From Rhizobium sp. CIAT894 (GTDB taxonomy: Bacteria > Pseudomonadota > Alphaproteobacteria > Rhizobiales > Rhizobiaceae), in NCBI RefSeq assembly GCF_000172795.2, contig NZ_CP020947.1, forward strand, positions 1,243,001 through 1,307,000: DNA of 64,000 nt, read 5' to 3'. Shown in pieces: positions 53,845-64,000 of the stretch; position 1 is the stretch's first letter, and each line of letters opens with the position of its first letter. Both the position numbers and the translations under genes were made by a program. The notes under the pieces were generated by a model. It had not been told where the DNA came from. It did not search any database and was given only the letters and a program-made list of their open reading frames with translations.

Positions 53845-56802
53845 ATGCTGACGAAATCGACGCATGGCCTGAAGGATGTGGCCGAAGGGCTGCTGCGGCC
53901 GCTGAGCCAGACGGAACTGAAGCTGGCGCTGACCGACCTTCAGGAGGCCGGCAAAAGCGAGCCGTCGGTGGCTGCGATGCTGAAGACGGAAGGCCCGCTG
54001 CGCGATTTCATCGCGGCGGCGCTGACGCTGTCGCCCTATCTGCGCGAAATCGTCAATCTCGACCCGGCCGTCCTCGCCGGCGCCATCGCGCAGCCGCTGG
54101 AACCGCAGATCGAGGCGCTGGTCGCCGAGGCGCGGGGCTGCTGGCGCCCGGATGGCGAGGGCGCCGCACCGGCGGAATCGGCTGTCATGACCAGGCTGCG
54201 CATCATCAAGCGCAAGGTCGCCTTCCTCGTTGCCGTCGCCGATCTCGCGCGCATCTTCGACGGGCGGGCGACGACGGCCTGGCTGAGCGAGCTTGCCGAA
54301 GCTTCGGTTGCAGCTGCGATCGATCATCTGCTGCTGTCGGCGCATGAGGGAGGAAAGCTCAAGCTGCGGGATCCGGCAGTTCCCAGCGACGGCTCGGGGC
54401 TGATCGTGCTCGGCATGGGCAAACTCGGCGCCTGCGAACTCAACTATTCCTCCGATATCGATCTCGTCGTGTTCTTCGACGAAGAGGCGGGCATTGTGCC
54501 CGATCCCGATGACGCGATCGAAATCTTCCCACGGATGATGCGCCGGCTGGTGCGCATCCTGCAGGAGCGCACCGCCGACGGCTACGTCTTCCGCACCGAT
54601 CTCAGACTGCGCCCCGATCCCGGCTCGACGCCGCTGGCGATCCCGGTCGATGCGGCGATGATCTATTATGAGGGCAGGGGCCAGAATTGGGAGCGGGCCG
54701 CCTTCATCAAGGCGCGCGCCGTTGCCGGCGACTTGGCAGCGGGCGGCGCTTTCCTGCGCGGGCTTTCCCCTTTCGTCTTCCGCAAATATCTCGATTATGC
54801 GGCAATATCAGATATTCATTCGATCAAGCGGCAGATCCATGCGCATAAGGGCCATGGCGCCATTGCGGTCAAAGGCCATAACGTCAAGCTCGGCCGCGGC
54901 GGCATCCGCGAGATCGAATTCTTCGTCCAGACGCAGCAACTGATCGCCGGCGGCCGCATGCCGGCCCTGCGCGGCCGGGCGACGGAAGAAACGCTCGGTG
55001 AACTCACCAAGGCGAAATGGATCGACGCCGAGACCCGTGACGAACTGACGGAGTCCTACTGGTTCCTGCGCGATGTTGAGCATCGCATCCAGATGGTGCG
55101 CGACGAGCAGACCCACCTGCTGCCGGAGACGGATGCCGACCTGAAGCGCATCGCCTTCATGATGGGCTTTACCGATACGCCAAGCTTCGCCGAGCGGCTG
55201 GTCGGCGTGCTGAAGACGGTGGAGCGGCGTTATGCGCATCTCTTCGAACAGGAAAGCAAACTTTCCACCGATACCGGAAACCTCGTCTTCACCGGCCAGG
55301 GCGACGATCCGGATACGCTGGAGACGCTGAAGAGACTGGGTTTCACCCGGCCGTCCGACATTTCCCGCATCATCCGCACCTGGCATTATGGCCGCTACCG
55401 CGCAACGCAATCGGTCGAGGCGCGCGAAAGGCTGACGGAGCTGGCGCCGGAGCTTTTGCGGGTCTTCGGGGAAAGCAAACGCGCCGACGAGGCGCTGCTG
55501 CGTTTCGACAGTTTCATCTCGGGCCTTCCCGCCGGCATCCAGCTCTTTTCGCTGCTTGGCAGCAATCCGGCATTGCTGTCGCTGATCGTCAACATCATGT
55601 CCTCGGCACCCCGGCTTGCCGAGGTGATCGCCGCCCGGCCGCATGTCTTCGACGGCATGCTCGACCCCGGCCTGATGGCCGAGCTGCCGACCCGCGATTA
55701 TCTCGGCGAACGGCTGAAAGGCTCGCTCGTCCAGGCGCGCCATTATGAGGAGGTGCTCGACCGGCTGCGCATCTTCGCCGCCGAGCAGCGTTTCCTGATC
55801 GGCATCCGCTTGCTGACCGGCGCAATCAACGGCCAGATGGCCGCACGCGCCTTCACCCATCTCGCCGATCTTATCATCGCAGCCGCGCTCGATGCAGTGG
55901 TGAGCGAGATGCGGGCTGCCCACGGCGACTATCCAGGCGGACGCATCGCGGTTGCCGGCATGGGCAAGCTCGGCAGCTTCGAGCTGACGGCGGGGTCCGA
56001 CATCGACCTGATCCTGCTCTATGATTATGACGACGCAGCCTCCGAATCCGATGGGGCAAAACCGCTCGATGCGACGCGTTATTTCACCCGCATCACCCAG
56101 AGGCTGATTGCCGCTCTTTCGGCGCCGACCGCCGAAGGTGTGCTCTATGAGGTCGACATGCGGCTGCGCCCCTCCGGCAACAAGGGGCCGGTCGCCACCC
56201 GCATCAACGCTTTCGGCAAATATCAGCGCCAGGAGGCCTGGACCTGGGAGCATATGGCGCTGAGCCGCGCCCGACTGATTTCTGGTGATGACAGCCTGAT
56301 CGCCGAGGCGGAGCATATCGTCCGGGAGGTGCTATCGGCCGATCGCGATATCGCCAAGGTGGCGCATGACGTCGCCGAAATGCGCGAACTGATCCACACC
56401 GAAAAGCCGCCCTCCGGCCCATGGGACCTGAAGCTGATCCCCGGCGGCGTCATCGACCTCGAATTCATCGCCCAGTACCTGGCGCTGATCGCCCCCACCC
56501 GGGGCGTCGGTATTGCCGTCAACGGGCTGAGCACCGGCGAAGCTCTGAAGGTGCTTGGCGACCGGCTGATGGTGGCGGCCGATCTCGACATATGCCTCGA
56601 GGCTTTCGCGCTTTATACCAGCCTGTCGCAACTAATCCGTCTCTCCATCGACGGCCTGTTCGATCCGAATGACGCGCCGGCTGGTCTCGCCGATCTCGTC
56701 TGCCGTGCCGGCGACTGCCCTGACATCAAGACGCTGGAAGCGGAGGTGAAGCGGCTTTCGAAAGCGGTCAGGAAGATCTTCCTGAAGGTCGTAACGGCCT
56801 GA
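53845..56802 (+). CDS. glnE: Bifunctional glutamine synthetase adenylyltransferase/adenylyl-removing enzyme
   Basis: 985 residues from the ATG behind AGGGAGA (a GTG at 53809 is possible). It attaches or removes AMP on glutamine synthetase under PII control. Two nucleotidyltransferase domains are present: LGMGKLGACELNYSSDIDLV with VFFDEE, and GMGKLGSFELTAGSDIDLIL with LYDYDD, the paired metal-binding aspartates of each. The long helical regions between them, including GRGGIRDIEF-like GRGGIREIEFFVQTQQL, are as in GlnE. Length matches the rhizobial enzyme. Convergent with the PleC-type gene. Confidence 0.95.
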   Translation: MLTKSTHGLKDVAEGLLRPLSQTELKLALTDLQEAGKSEPSVAAMLKTEGPLRDFIAAALTLSPYLREIVNLDPAVLAGAIAQPLEPQIEALVAEARGCWRPDGEGAAPAESAVMTRLRIIKRKVAFLVAVADLARIFDGRATTAWLSELAEASVAAAIDHLLLSAHEGGKLKLRDPAVPSDGSGLIVLGMGKLGACELNYSSDIDLVVFFDEEAGIVPDPDDAIEIFPRMMRRLVRILQERTADGYVFRTDLRLRPDPGSTPLAIPVDAAMIYYEGRGQNWERAAFIKARAVAGDLAAGGAFLRGLSPFVFRKYLDYAAISDIHSIKRQIHAHKGHGAIAVKGHNVKLGRGGIREIEFFVQTQQLIAGGRMPALRGRATEETLGELTKAKWIDAETRDELTESYWFLRDVEHRIQMVRDEQTHLLPETDADLKRIAFMMGFTDTPSFAERLVGVLKTVERRYAHLFEQESKLSTDTGNLVFTGQGDDPDTLETLKRLGFTRPSDISRIIRTWHYGRYRATQSVEARERLTELAPELLRVFGESKRADEALLRFDSFISGLPAGIQLFSLLGSNPALLSLIVNIMSSAPRLAEVIAARPHVFDGMLDPGLMAELPTRDYLGERLKGSLVQARHYEEVLDRLRIFAAEQRFLIGIRLLTGAINGQMAARAFTHLADLIIAAALDAVVSEMRAAHGDYPGGRIAVAGMGKLGSFELTAGSDIDLILLYDYDDAASESDGAKPLDATRYFTRITQRLIAALSAPTAEGVLYEVDMRLRPSGNKGPVATRINAFGKYQRQEAWTWEHMALSRARLISGDDSLIAEAEHIVREVLSADRDIAKVAHDVAEMRELIHTEKPPSGPWDLKLIPGGVIDLEFIAQYLALIAPTRGVGIAVNGLSTGEALKVLGDRLMVAADLDICLEAFALYTSLSQLIRLSIDGLFDPNDAPAGLADLVCRAGDCPDIKTLEAEVKRLSKAVRKIFLKVVTA

Positions 56803-56825
56803 GGCAGGATGAACGGCGACGTGTT

Positions 56826-59135
<2,310 letters not shown>

Positions 59136-59326
59136 CTCTTCGCCTTGTCCCTCGTGTGATTCGCGCGCCGCTCGCTCGAACCTGACCTAGAGAATCACGG
59201 GTGATTCGCCTTGTCCAGAGGCAAAGGTAAAAATCCATTAACTATTTATAATTTCGCGCTTTTCGGGCGATTCGATCTGCTCGGCAACCGGCCGCCGAAT
59301 TTTTCACGACGGCCGGCCGAAGCAAA

Positions 59327-61975
59327 CTACCCTTTAAGCGTGCGCTCAACGATGTCGCGCACGTCGGTCGAAAGGCCGGAGGCCTGTTCGATCTCGGTCA
59401 GCGCCGAACGGGCGTGATCGGCCCGCACCGGTTCCAGCGAGCGCCAGGAGCGCATCGAGGTGAGTATGCGGGCGGCAAGCTGCGGGTTGCGCCCGTCGAT
59501 ATCGAGGATCTGATCGGCAAGGAAGCGATAGCCTTCGCCGTCGGCGCGGCCAAAGCCGGTCGGATTGGCAAAGGCGAAGGTCCCGACCAGCGACCGCATC
59601 CGGTTCGGATTGGTCCGCTTGAAAAGCGGATTCTGCATCAGCGCGCGGACCCGCTCCAGGGTTTTGCCGCCGGGAATGCCGGCCTGGATCGCAAACCACT
59701 TGTCGATGACGAGCGCATTTTCGGCGAAGCGGTCGCGGAAGGCGTCGAGCGCTTCGCTGGTCTCCGTGCTGTCCGGAAACCGATGGGCGAGGATCGTCAG
59801 TGCATGGCTGAGATCGGTCATGTTGTTGGCCGCATCGAAGGCGGCCTTGGCGCGGGCCGGCGTCTGCTCGGCATGCGAGAGGTAGGTCAGCGCCGTATTT
59901 CTCAGCGCCCTGAGGCCGGCGCTTTTCGCGTCCGGGCTGAAATCGCCCGGTGTCGTCATCGCGGCGTAAAGGCCGGCAAAGACATCCTTTCCCGCCTCGG
60001 CGATCTGTTTCAGGATCGCCTGCCGGCCGGCATGGATGGCATCGGGATCGTTGTTGCCGCCGAGTTCGCGGGCGATGTCGGATTCGCTCGGTAGCGCCAG
60101 CGCCTGAGCGCGGAAGGCCGGTTCGAGGCTCTCGTCGGCGGCCGCCGCAAGCAGCGTCTCGACGAACGTCGCTTCGCAGACGACAGGCTTGCCCTCGCGG
60201 GCGTCGCGGGCGGCTTTCAGCAGGTTCGGCAGCGCCAGATCGGTCAGCGCCTGCCAGCGGGCGAAATGATCGGTTTCATGGCGGGCAAGATGGGCGAGAT
60301 CGGCCGGGCTCTGATCGAAATGCAGGTTGATCGGCGCCGAGAAGCTGCGGTTGATCGAAACGACCGGACGCGAGCCGATGCCATGGAACACCGCCGTCTG
60401 CGTGCGGCCGGTCAGATGCAGCACCTCGCCGGCATATTCCGCGCCCTCGACCGAGCTCGGCTCGAGTTTGCCGCCGTTTTCGCCGAAAAGCGCCAGGCTG
60501 AGCGGAATATGCATCGGCTCCTTGGTCGGCTGGCCGGGCGTTGCCGGGATCATCTGTTCGAGCGACAGGATAAAGCTGCCGGCGGCCGCATCATAGCTGC
60601 CCGATGCGGTGACCAGCGGCGTGCCGGCCTGATGGTACCAGAGCGAGAATTGCGTGAGGTCGCGCCCGCTCGCATCCTTGAAGCATGTGACGAAATCCTC
60701 GATCGTCACGGCCTGGCCGTCATGGCGATCGAAATAGAGATCCATGCCCTTCTTGAAGTCGTCCTTGCCGAGCAGCGTCGCGATCATGCGCGTGACTTCG
60801 CTGCCCTTCTCGTAGACAGTGCGCGTGTAGAAATTGTTGATCTCGCGATATGTCGTCGGCCGCACCGGATGGGCGAGCGGGCCGCCATCCTCCGGGAATT
60901 GCTCGGACTTCAGATGGCGCACATCGGCGATGCGCTTGACCGGGCGCGAGCGCTGATCGGAGGAAAATTCCTGGTCGCGATAGACCGTCAGGCCTTCCTT
61001 GAGGCACAACTGGAACCAGTCGCGGCAGGTGATGCGGTTGCCGGTCCAATTGTGAAAATATTCATGCGCGATGACCGCTTCGATATTGGCATAGTCGGCA
61101 TCGGTCGCGAACTCGGGATCGGCAAGGACGTATCTGTCGTTGAAGACGTTGAGCCCTTTGTTCTCCATCGCCCCCATGTTGAAGTCGGAGACGGCGACGA
61201 TCATGAAGATGTCGAGATCGTATTCGCGTCCGAACCGCTCTTCGTCCCACTTCATCGAGCGCTTCAGCGCGTCCATGGCATAGGCGGCGCGCGGCTCTTT
61301 GCCGTGCTCGACATAGATCTTCAGCACCACTTCGCGGTCGGACATGGTGGTGAACGTGTCTTCGACGACGCCGAGATCGCCGGCGACCAGCGCGAAGAGA
61401 TAGCTCGGCTTCGGATGCGGGTCGAACCAGGCGGCGAAATGCTTGCCGGGGCCGTAGCCGGCGCCGCCGAGGAAGTTGCCGTTCGACAAAAGCAGCGGAT
61501 TGGCGTCCTTGTCGGCGATGATGTTGACCGTGAACGGCGCAAGCACGTCGGGCCGGTCGGGGAAATAGGTGATGCGGCGGAAGCCCTCGGCCTCGCATTG
61601 CGTGCAGTAGATGCCGCCGGTGCGGTAAAGGCCCATCAGCTGGGTATTGGCCTCGGGATTGATGATCGTGGTGATCGTCAGCTCGAAGGGCGCGCTTTCC
61701 GGCAGGTCGCGCACCGTCAGGCTTTCCGGTGTCGCGTCATAACGCGAAGGATCCATTTCCACCTGATCGAACAGCAGGCCCGACAGCGTCAGCTCGTCGC
61801 CGTCGAGCACGATCGGTGCGGCGGGATCGGCGCCCGGGCGGCGATGAAAGATCAGCCGGGCCTCGACCTTTGTTTCCGTCGGGTCGAGTTCGAAGGTCAG
61901 GTCCACGCGTTCCAGCACGAAGTCGGTGGGACGGTAATCTGCCAGATGAATGACCTGGCCGGTATCTGTTCGCAT
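59327..61975 (-). CDS. pepN: Aminopeptidase N
   Basis: 882 residues, the normal PepN length. It removes N-terminal residues from peptides. The M1 family motifs are GAMENKGLNVF (exopeptidase) and HEYFHNWTGNR with HEXXH for zinc and the third ligand Glu following in LKEGLTVYRDQEFSSDQRS. The N-terminal domain opens HLADYRPTDFVLERVDLTFE. A GGAAAC is seen before the ATG. Cytoplasmic. Stands alone; the 191 bases to the pleC start hold no gene. Confidence 0.96.
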   Translation of the reverse strand: MRTDTGQVIHLADYRPTDFVLERVDLTFELDPTETKVEARLIFHRRPGADPAAPIVLDGDELTLSGLLFDQVEMDPSRYDATPESLTVRDLPESAPFELTITTIINPEANTQLMGLYRTGGIYCTQCEAEGFRRITYFPDRPDVLAPFTVNIIADKDANPLLLSNGNFLGGAGYGPGKHFAAWFDPHPKPSYLFALVAGDLGVVEDTFTTMSDREVVLKIYVEHGKEPRAAYAMDALKRSMKWDEERFGREYDLDIFMIVAVSDFNMGAMENKGLNVFNDRYVLADPEFATDADYANIEAVIAHEYFHNWTGNRITCRDWFQLCLKEGLTVYRDQEFSSDQRSRPVKRIADVRHLKSEQFPEDGGPLAHPVRPTTYREINNFYTRTVYEKGSEVTRMIATLLGKDDFKKGMDLYFDRHDGQAVTIEDFVTCFKDASGRDLTQFSLWYHQAGTPLVTASGSYDAAAGSFILSLEQMIPATPGQPTKEPMHIPLSLALFGENGGKLEPSSVEGAEYAGEVLHLTGRTQTAVFHGIGSRPVVSINRSFSAPINLHFDQSPADLAHLARHETDHFARWQALTDLALPNLLKAARDAREGKPVVCEATFVETLLAAAADESLEPAFRAQALALPSESDIARELGGNNDPDAIHAGRQAILKQIAEAGKDVFAGLYAAMTTPGDFSPDAKSAGLRALRNTALTYLSHAEQTPARAKAAFDAANNMTDLSHALTILAHRFPDSTETSEALDAFRDRFAENALVIDKWFAIQAGIPGGKTLERVRALMQNPLFKRTNPNRMRSLVGTFAFANPTGFGRADGEGYRFLADQILDIDGRNPQLAARILTSMRSWRSLEPVRADHARSALTEIEQASGLSTDVRDIVERTLKG

Positions 61976-62161
61976 GGTGTTTCCTGAAGACCGTTATTTG
62001 ACAACCGCGGAATACAGAGGCGGGCGCACTCTGCCATAATTTGCCGGGCATGATTACATTAAAGTCTGAACTAAACTTAAAGCAAATTGCCCGCGGACAC
62101 CAAGTTCGCGGGCAAAATATCGTATTGGAAGCAGATGAATGCGGCTGTCGCACGAAAGACG

Positions 62162-63268
62162 CTATTTCAGATTGAGCGTCGCCTTGATTGTCGCGTCGTT
62201 TTCCGTCTGCTGCACGACGACGCCGTACCAGCCGAGCCCGTCGTAATCCTCGTAGCCGAGGGTGCGTGCGAAGGCGACGATCGAGCCGTTATTGTCGTAG
62301 TAGCTGCCTTTCGCCCGGCCGGACGGGTTGGCAAGCGCGAAATGGGAAAACAGCAGGGCGGGGTTGGTGGTGGCGATCACCCGGCTCTTGCCGTCGAGCA
62401 GCATGACCGTCGTTTTTTCCGCCAGCTGCGGCGGCAGGTTCGCCTCTTTTTCGACGATCGCCTGGCCCTGGTTCTGCCAGTCGAAATAGACGCCGAGCGT
62501 GCCGATCAGCCGGCCGTCGAGCTTGCCTTGTTCGCGGACGCCTGTGGCATAGACGAGCGCCTGCCTGTTGTCATGGGTCGGGCTCGCCTTGACCTCGTCG
62601 ACAATATAGGCGTCGCCGGAGGAGCAGGCGGACGCTGCGCGGAACCACGGATCGCCGGCAAGGCTTGTCCCCATGATCTTGCGCTGGAACTTGGGATTGG
62701 CGGAGGCGATCACCTTGCCCGTGAGATCGGTCATGACGAGATCGAGATAGACGGTGTAGAAACGGTTGATGGCGCCGAGACGCTCCGCCGCAAAGGCGAC
62801 GCTTTCCCGATCCGGATTCTCAAGCGCCTGCCAGAGTGCCGGGTCCGTCGCCCACCAGCGCACATCGGCGGTGCGCTCGAAAAGATTGCGGACGATGAGC
62901 TGCACCAGCGTTTGCGCGAGATCCGTGAGGCGAACGCCCTCCATCTCCTCGACCAGGCAATCCGCCATGGCGCGGCTGAGGCCGATGCGGCCGAGCACGT
63001 TGCTTTCGAACCTGCCGGTGATGTCGGTCGCGATCTGCGCCAGCCGCTGTACCTCGTTGGCAACGACCGCAAAGCCCTTTCCGGTCTCGCCGGCTCTTGC
63101 CGCCTCGATCAGCGCATTGATCGCCAGCAGCTTGATCTGCTTGACGATATGGGTGTTGTCGGCGCTGAAGCGCTCGAGGTCGGTGCTGATGCCGTCGGTG
63201 ACGACGCGCATCGAGCGCGGTGTCGCATTCTGCGACTGGGCAATGGTTTCTGCGCTAAGCGGCTTCAT
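62162..63268 (-). CDS. Soluble protein with N-terminal MCP-like signalling segment and C-terminal Cache-like region
   Basis: 368 residues from the ATG at 63268. Residues 43-80 ([38 protein letters not shown]) are the highly conserved hairpin tip of chemoreceptor signalling domains. After about residue 130 follows a region with the Cache/PAS-like pattern seen in sensory domains ([48 protein letters not shown]). No membrane helix is visible, so the sensor part would be cytoplasmic, the reverse of normal receptors in order. The helical bundle is too short to be a full MCP domain. Function unknown. Confidence 0.75.
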   Translation of the reverse strand: MKPLSAETIAQSQNATPRSMRVVTDGISTDLERFSADNTHIVKQIKLLAINALIEAARAGETGKGFAVVANEVQRLAQIATDITGRFESNVLGRIGLSRAMADCLVEEMEGVRLTDLAQTLVQLIVRNLFERTADVRWWATDPALWQALENPDRESVAFAAERLGAINRFYTVYLDLVMTDLTGKVIASANPKFQRKIMGTSLAGDPWFRAASACSSGDAYIVDEVKASPTHDNRQALVYATGVREQGKLDGRLIGTLGVYFDWQNQGQAIVEKEANLPPQLAEKTTVMLLDGKSRVIATTNPALLFSHFALANPSGRAKGSYYDNNGSIVAFARTLGYEDYDGLGWYGVVVQQTENDATIKATLNLK

Positions 63269-63610
63269 CAAATGATCCTGGGAGGGGGACGGCGGGCAAT
63301 CGTTTGTCGGCGAAGAAAATTTCGAGATCAGCAAAAACGATGCGTGCCTATGGTTTTCAATTGGTTAACGCCACGCGCTCAGAGGTAAACATTTTAGGGC
63401 GAATGGCGAAAGAGAGGAAAAAATCGACGCGGCGGCGCCCATGCGGCACGATTGAGCCCGCTGCTGAAAGCGATTTTGCGATTCTTCCGCGCTGTGCGCG
63501 ATTTTTCGCCAATCGGGATTTTCTTTCGCTACGATAGAGGCATCATCCTCTGCGTTCCCGAGTCGAACGCGTCTCCCCGTTGCTGGTAAGTCGATAGAAG
63601 AGCCAGGATC
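63269..63610. other. Divergent intergenic region
   Basis: 342 bases between the MCP-Cache gene (minus) and the EamA gene (plus). AT-rich patches are seen near 63340-63400 (TTTTCAATTGGTTAACGC, AAACATTTTAGGGCG). No protein-like open frame. Both promoters are expected here. Confidence 0.4.
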
Positions 63611-64000
63611 ATGCACGCGGTTCTCAAAAACCCGATGAGGGGCATTGCGCTGAAAGTTTCGTCGGTCGTGGTCTTCCTGGCCATGCAGACCTTCATCAAG
63701 CTGGCCGGCTCGGACATCCCGCCGGGTCAGGTTACCTTCTGCAGGTCCTTCTTCGCGCTCTTTCCGATCATGGCCTATCTCGCCTATATCGGTCAGCTGC
63801 GCGCCGCCTTCTACACCGCCAATCCGGTCGGTCACCTCAAGCGCGGCACGATCGGCATCATGTCGATGGCTTTCGGTTTCTACGGCCTCCTGCATCTGCC
63901 GCTGCCGGAGGCGATCGCGCTCGGCTACGCCTTGCCGCTTGTCGCCGTCATCTTTGCCGCCGTCTTTCTCGGCGAGACCGTGCGCATCTATCGCTGGAGC
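63611..64000 (+). CDS. EamA-family (DMT) transporter, 3' end missing
   Basis: The first 130 codons of a gene that runs past the window edge. Four to five helices are visible, with VVFLAMQTFIKLAGSDIPPG, QVTFCRSFFALFPIMAYLAY and LPEAIALGYALPLVAVIFAA matching the first EamA half of RarD/YdcZ-like drug/metabolite exporters. CCAGGAT precedes the ATG at 63611. Substrate unknown; full length should be around 290-310 residues. Confidence 0.85.
   Translation, partial: MHAVLKNPMRGIALKVSSVVVFLAMQTFIKLAGSDIPPGQVTFCRSFFALFPIMAYLAYIGQLRAAFYTANPVGHLKRGTIGIMSMAFGFYGLLHLPLPEAIALGYALPLVAVIFAAVFLGETVRIYRWS

Noticed and set aside
60266..61987. 573-codon open frame on the plus strand
   Set aside because: Antisense to pepN, whose zinc and GAMEN motifs are all present on the minus strand.

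Overview
The window looks like a piece of the main chromosome of a Rhizobium (R. etli / R. leguminosarum group). The GC-rich codon use, a RosR/MucR zinc-finger regulator, a FeuN-FeuP-FeuQ locus, the rhizobial gene order cycHJKL-degP-response regulator-kinase-glnE-pleC, and several palindromic intergenic elements of the rhizobial mosaic type all fit. No taxonomic search was possible, so the species is an inference. I see no rRNA, tRNA, CRISPR array, insertion sequence or prophage.

Layout. 1-3.7 kb: a 5'-truncated hemolysin III-type membrane protein, two GNAT acetyltransferases, a pentapeptide-repeat protein, MsrB and a small membrane protein. 3.8-10 kb: a complete seven-gene Mrp/Mnh/Pha cation/proton antiporter operon (mnhA-G), translationally coupled except where a palindromic element sits between mnhC and mnhD. 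10-19.3 kb: rosR with a long leader, sufE, a DUF5330 protein, a membrane histidine kinase, a peptidoglycan-binding protein, DUF1491 and DUF2336 proteins, small proteins and a DUF1254/DUF1214-like pair. 19.6-24.7 kb: a class A penicillin-binding protein, a YcgN-type cysteine-cluster protein, and a terC gene behind a strongly structured leader, followed by a small unknown protein and an ExoD-family protein.

24.7-42 kb is a patchwork of short metabolic and regulatory units. It holds a divergent TetR/SDR pair with a near-perfect operator, a fatty-acid desaturase, small proteins, a LysR regulator divergent from a solitary ectoine synthase, VOC and F420-reductase-like proteins with another LysR, an HtrA-like protein that has lost its catalytic triad, a MocR-type regulator, a frameshifted LysR gene beside a glutathione transferase, a DUF1348/TetR pair with its own operator, a GH19-type lysozyme, a Dabb protein and an MFS carrier.

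42.4-64 kb is conserved core: feuNPQ, a surface-antigen-like lipoprotein, cytochrome c maturation (cycHJKL), DegP with a downstream two-component system, glnE, the PleC-type kinase, aminopeptidase N, a soluble protein with an MCP-like signalling segment ahead of a Cache-like region, and the start of an EamA transporter.

The strongest candidates for something undescribed are the terC leader, whose predicted helices would cover the ribosome-binding site, the HtrA-like pseudoprotease, and the MCP-Cache protein with reversed domain order. The repeats are also informative. Two palindromic elements keep conserved flanks while their hairpins change in a compensating way, and one REP-like element contains a six-fold 25-bp tandem expansion.
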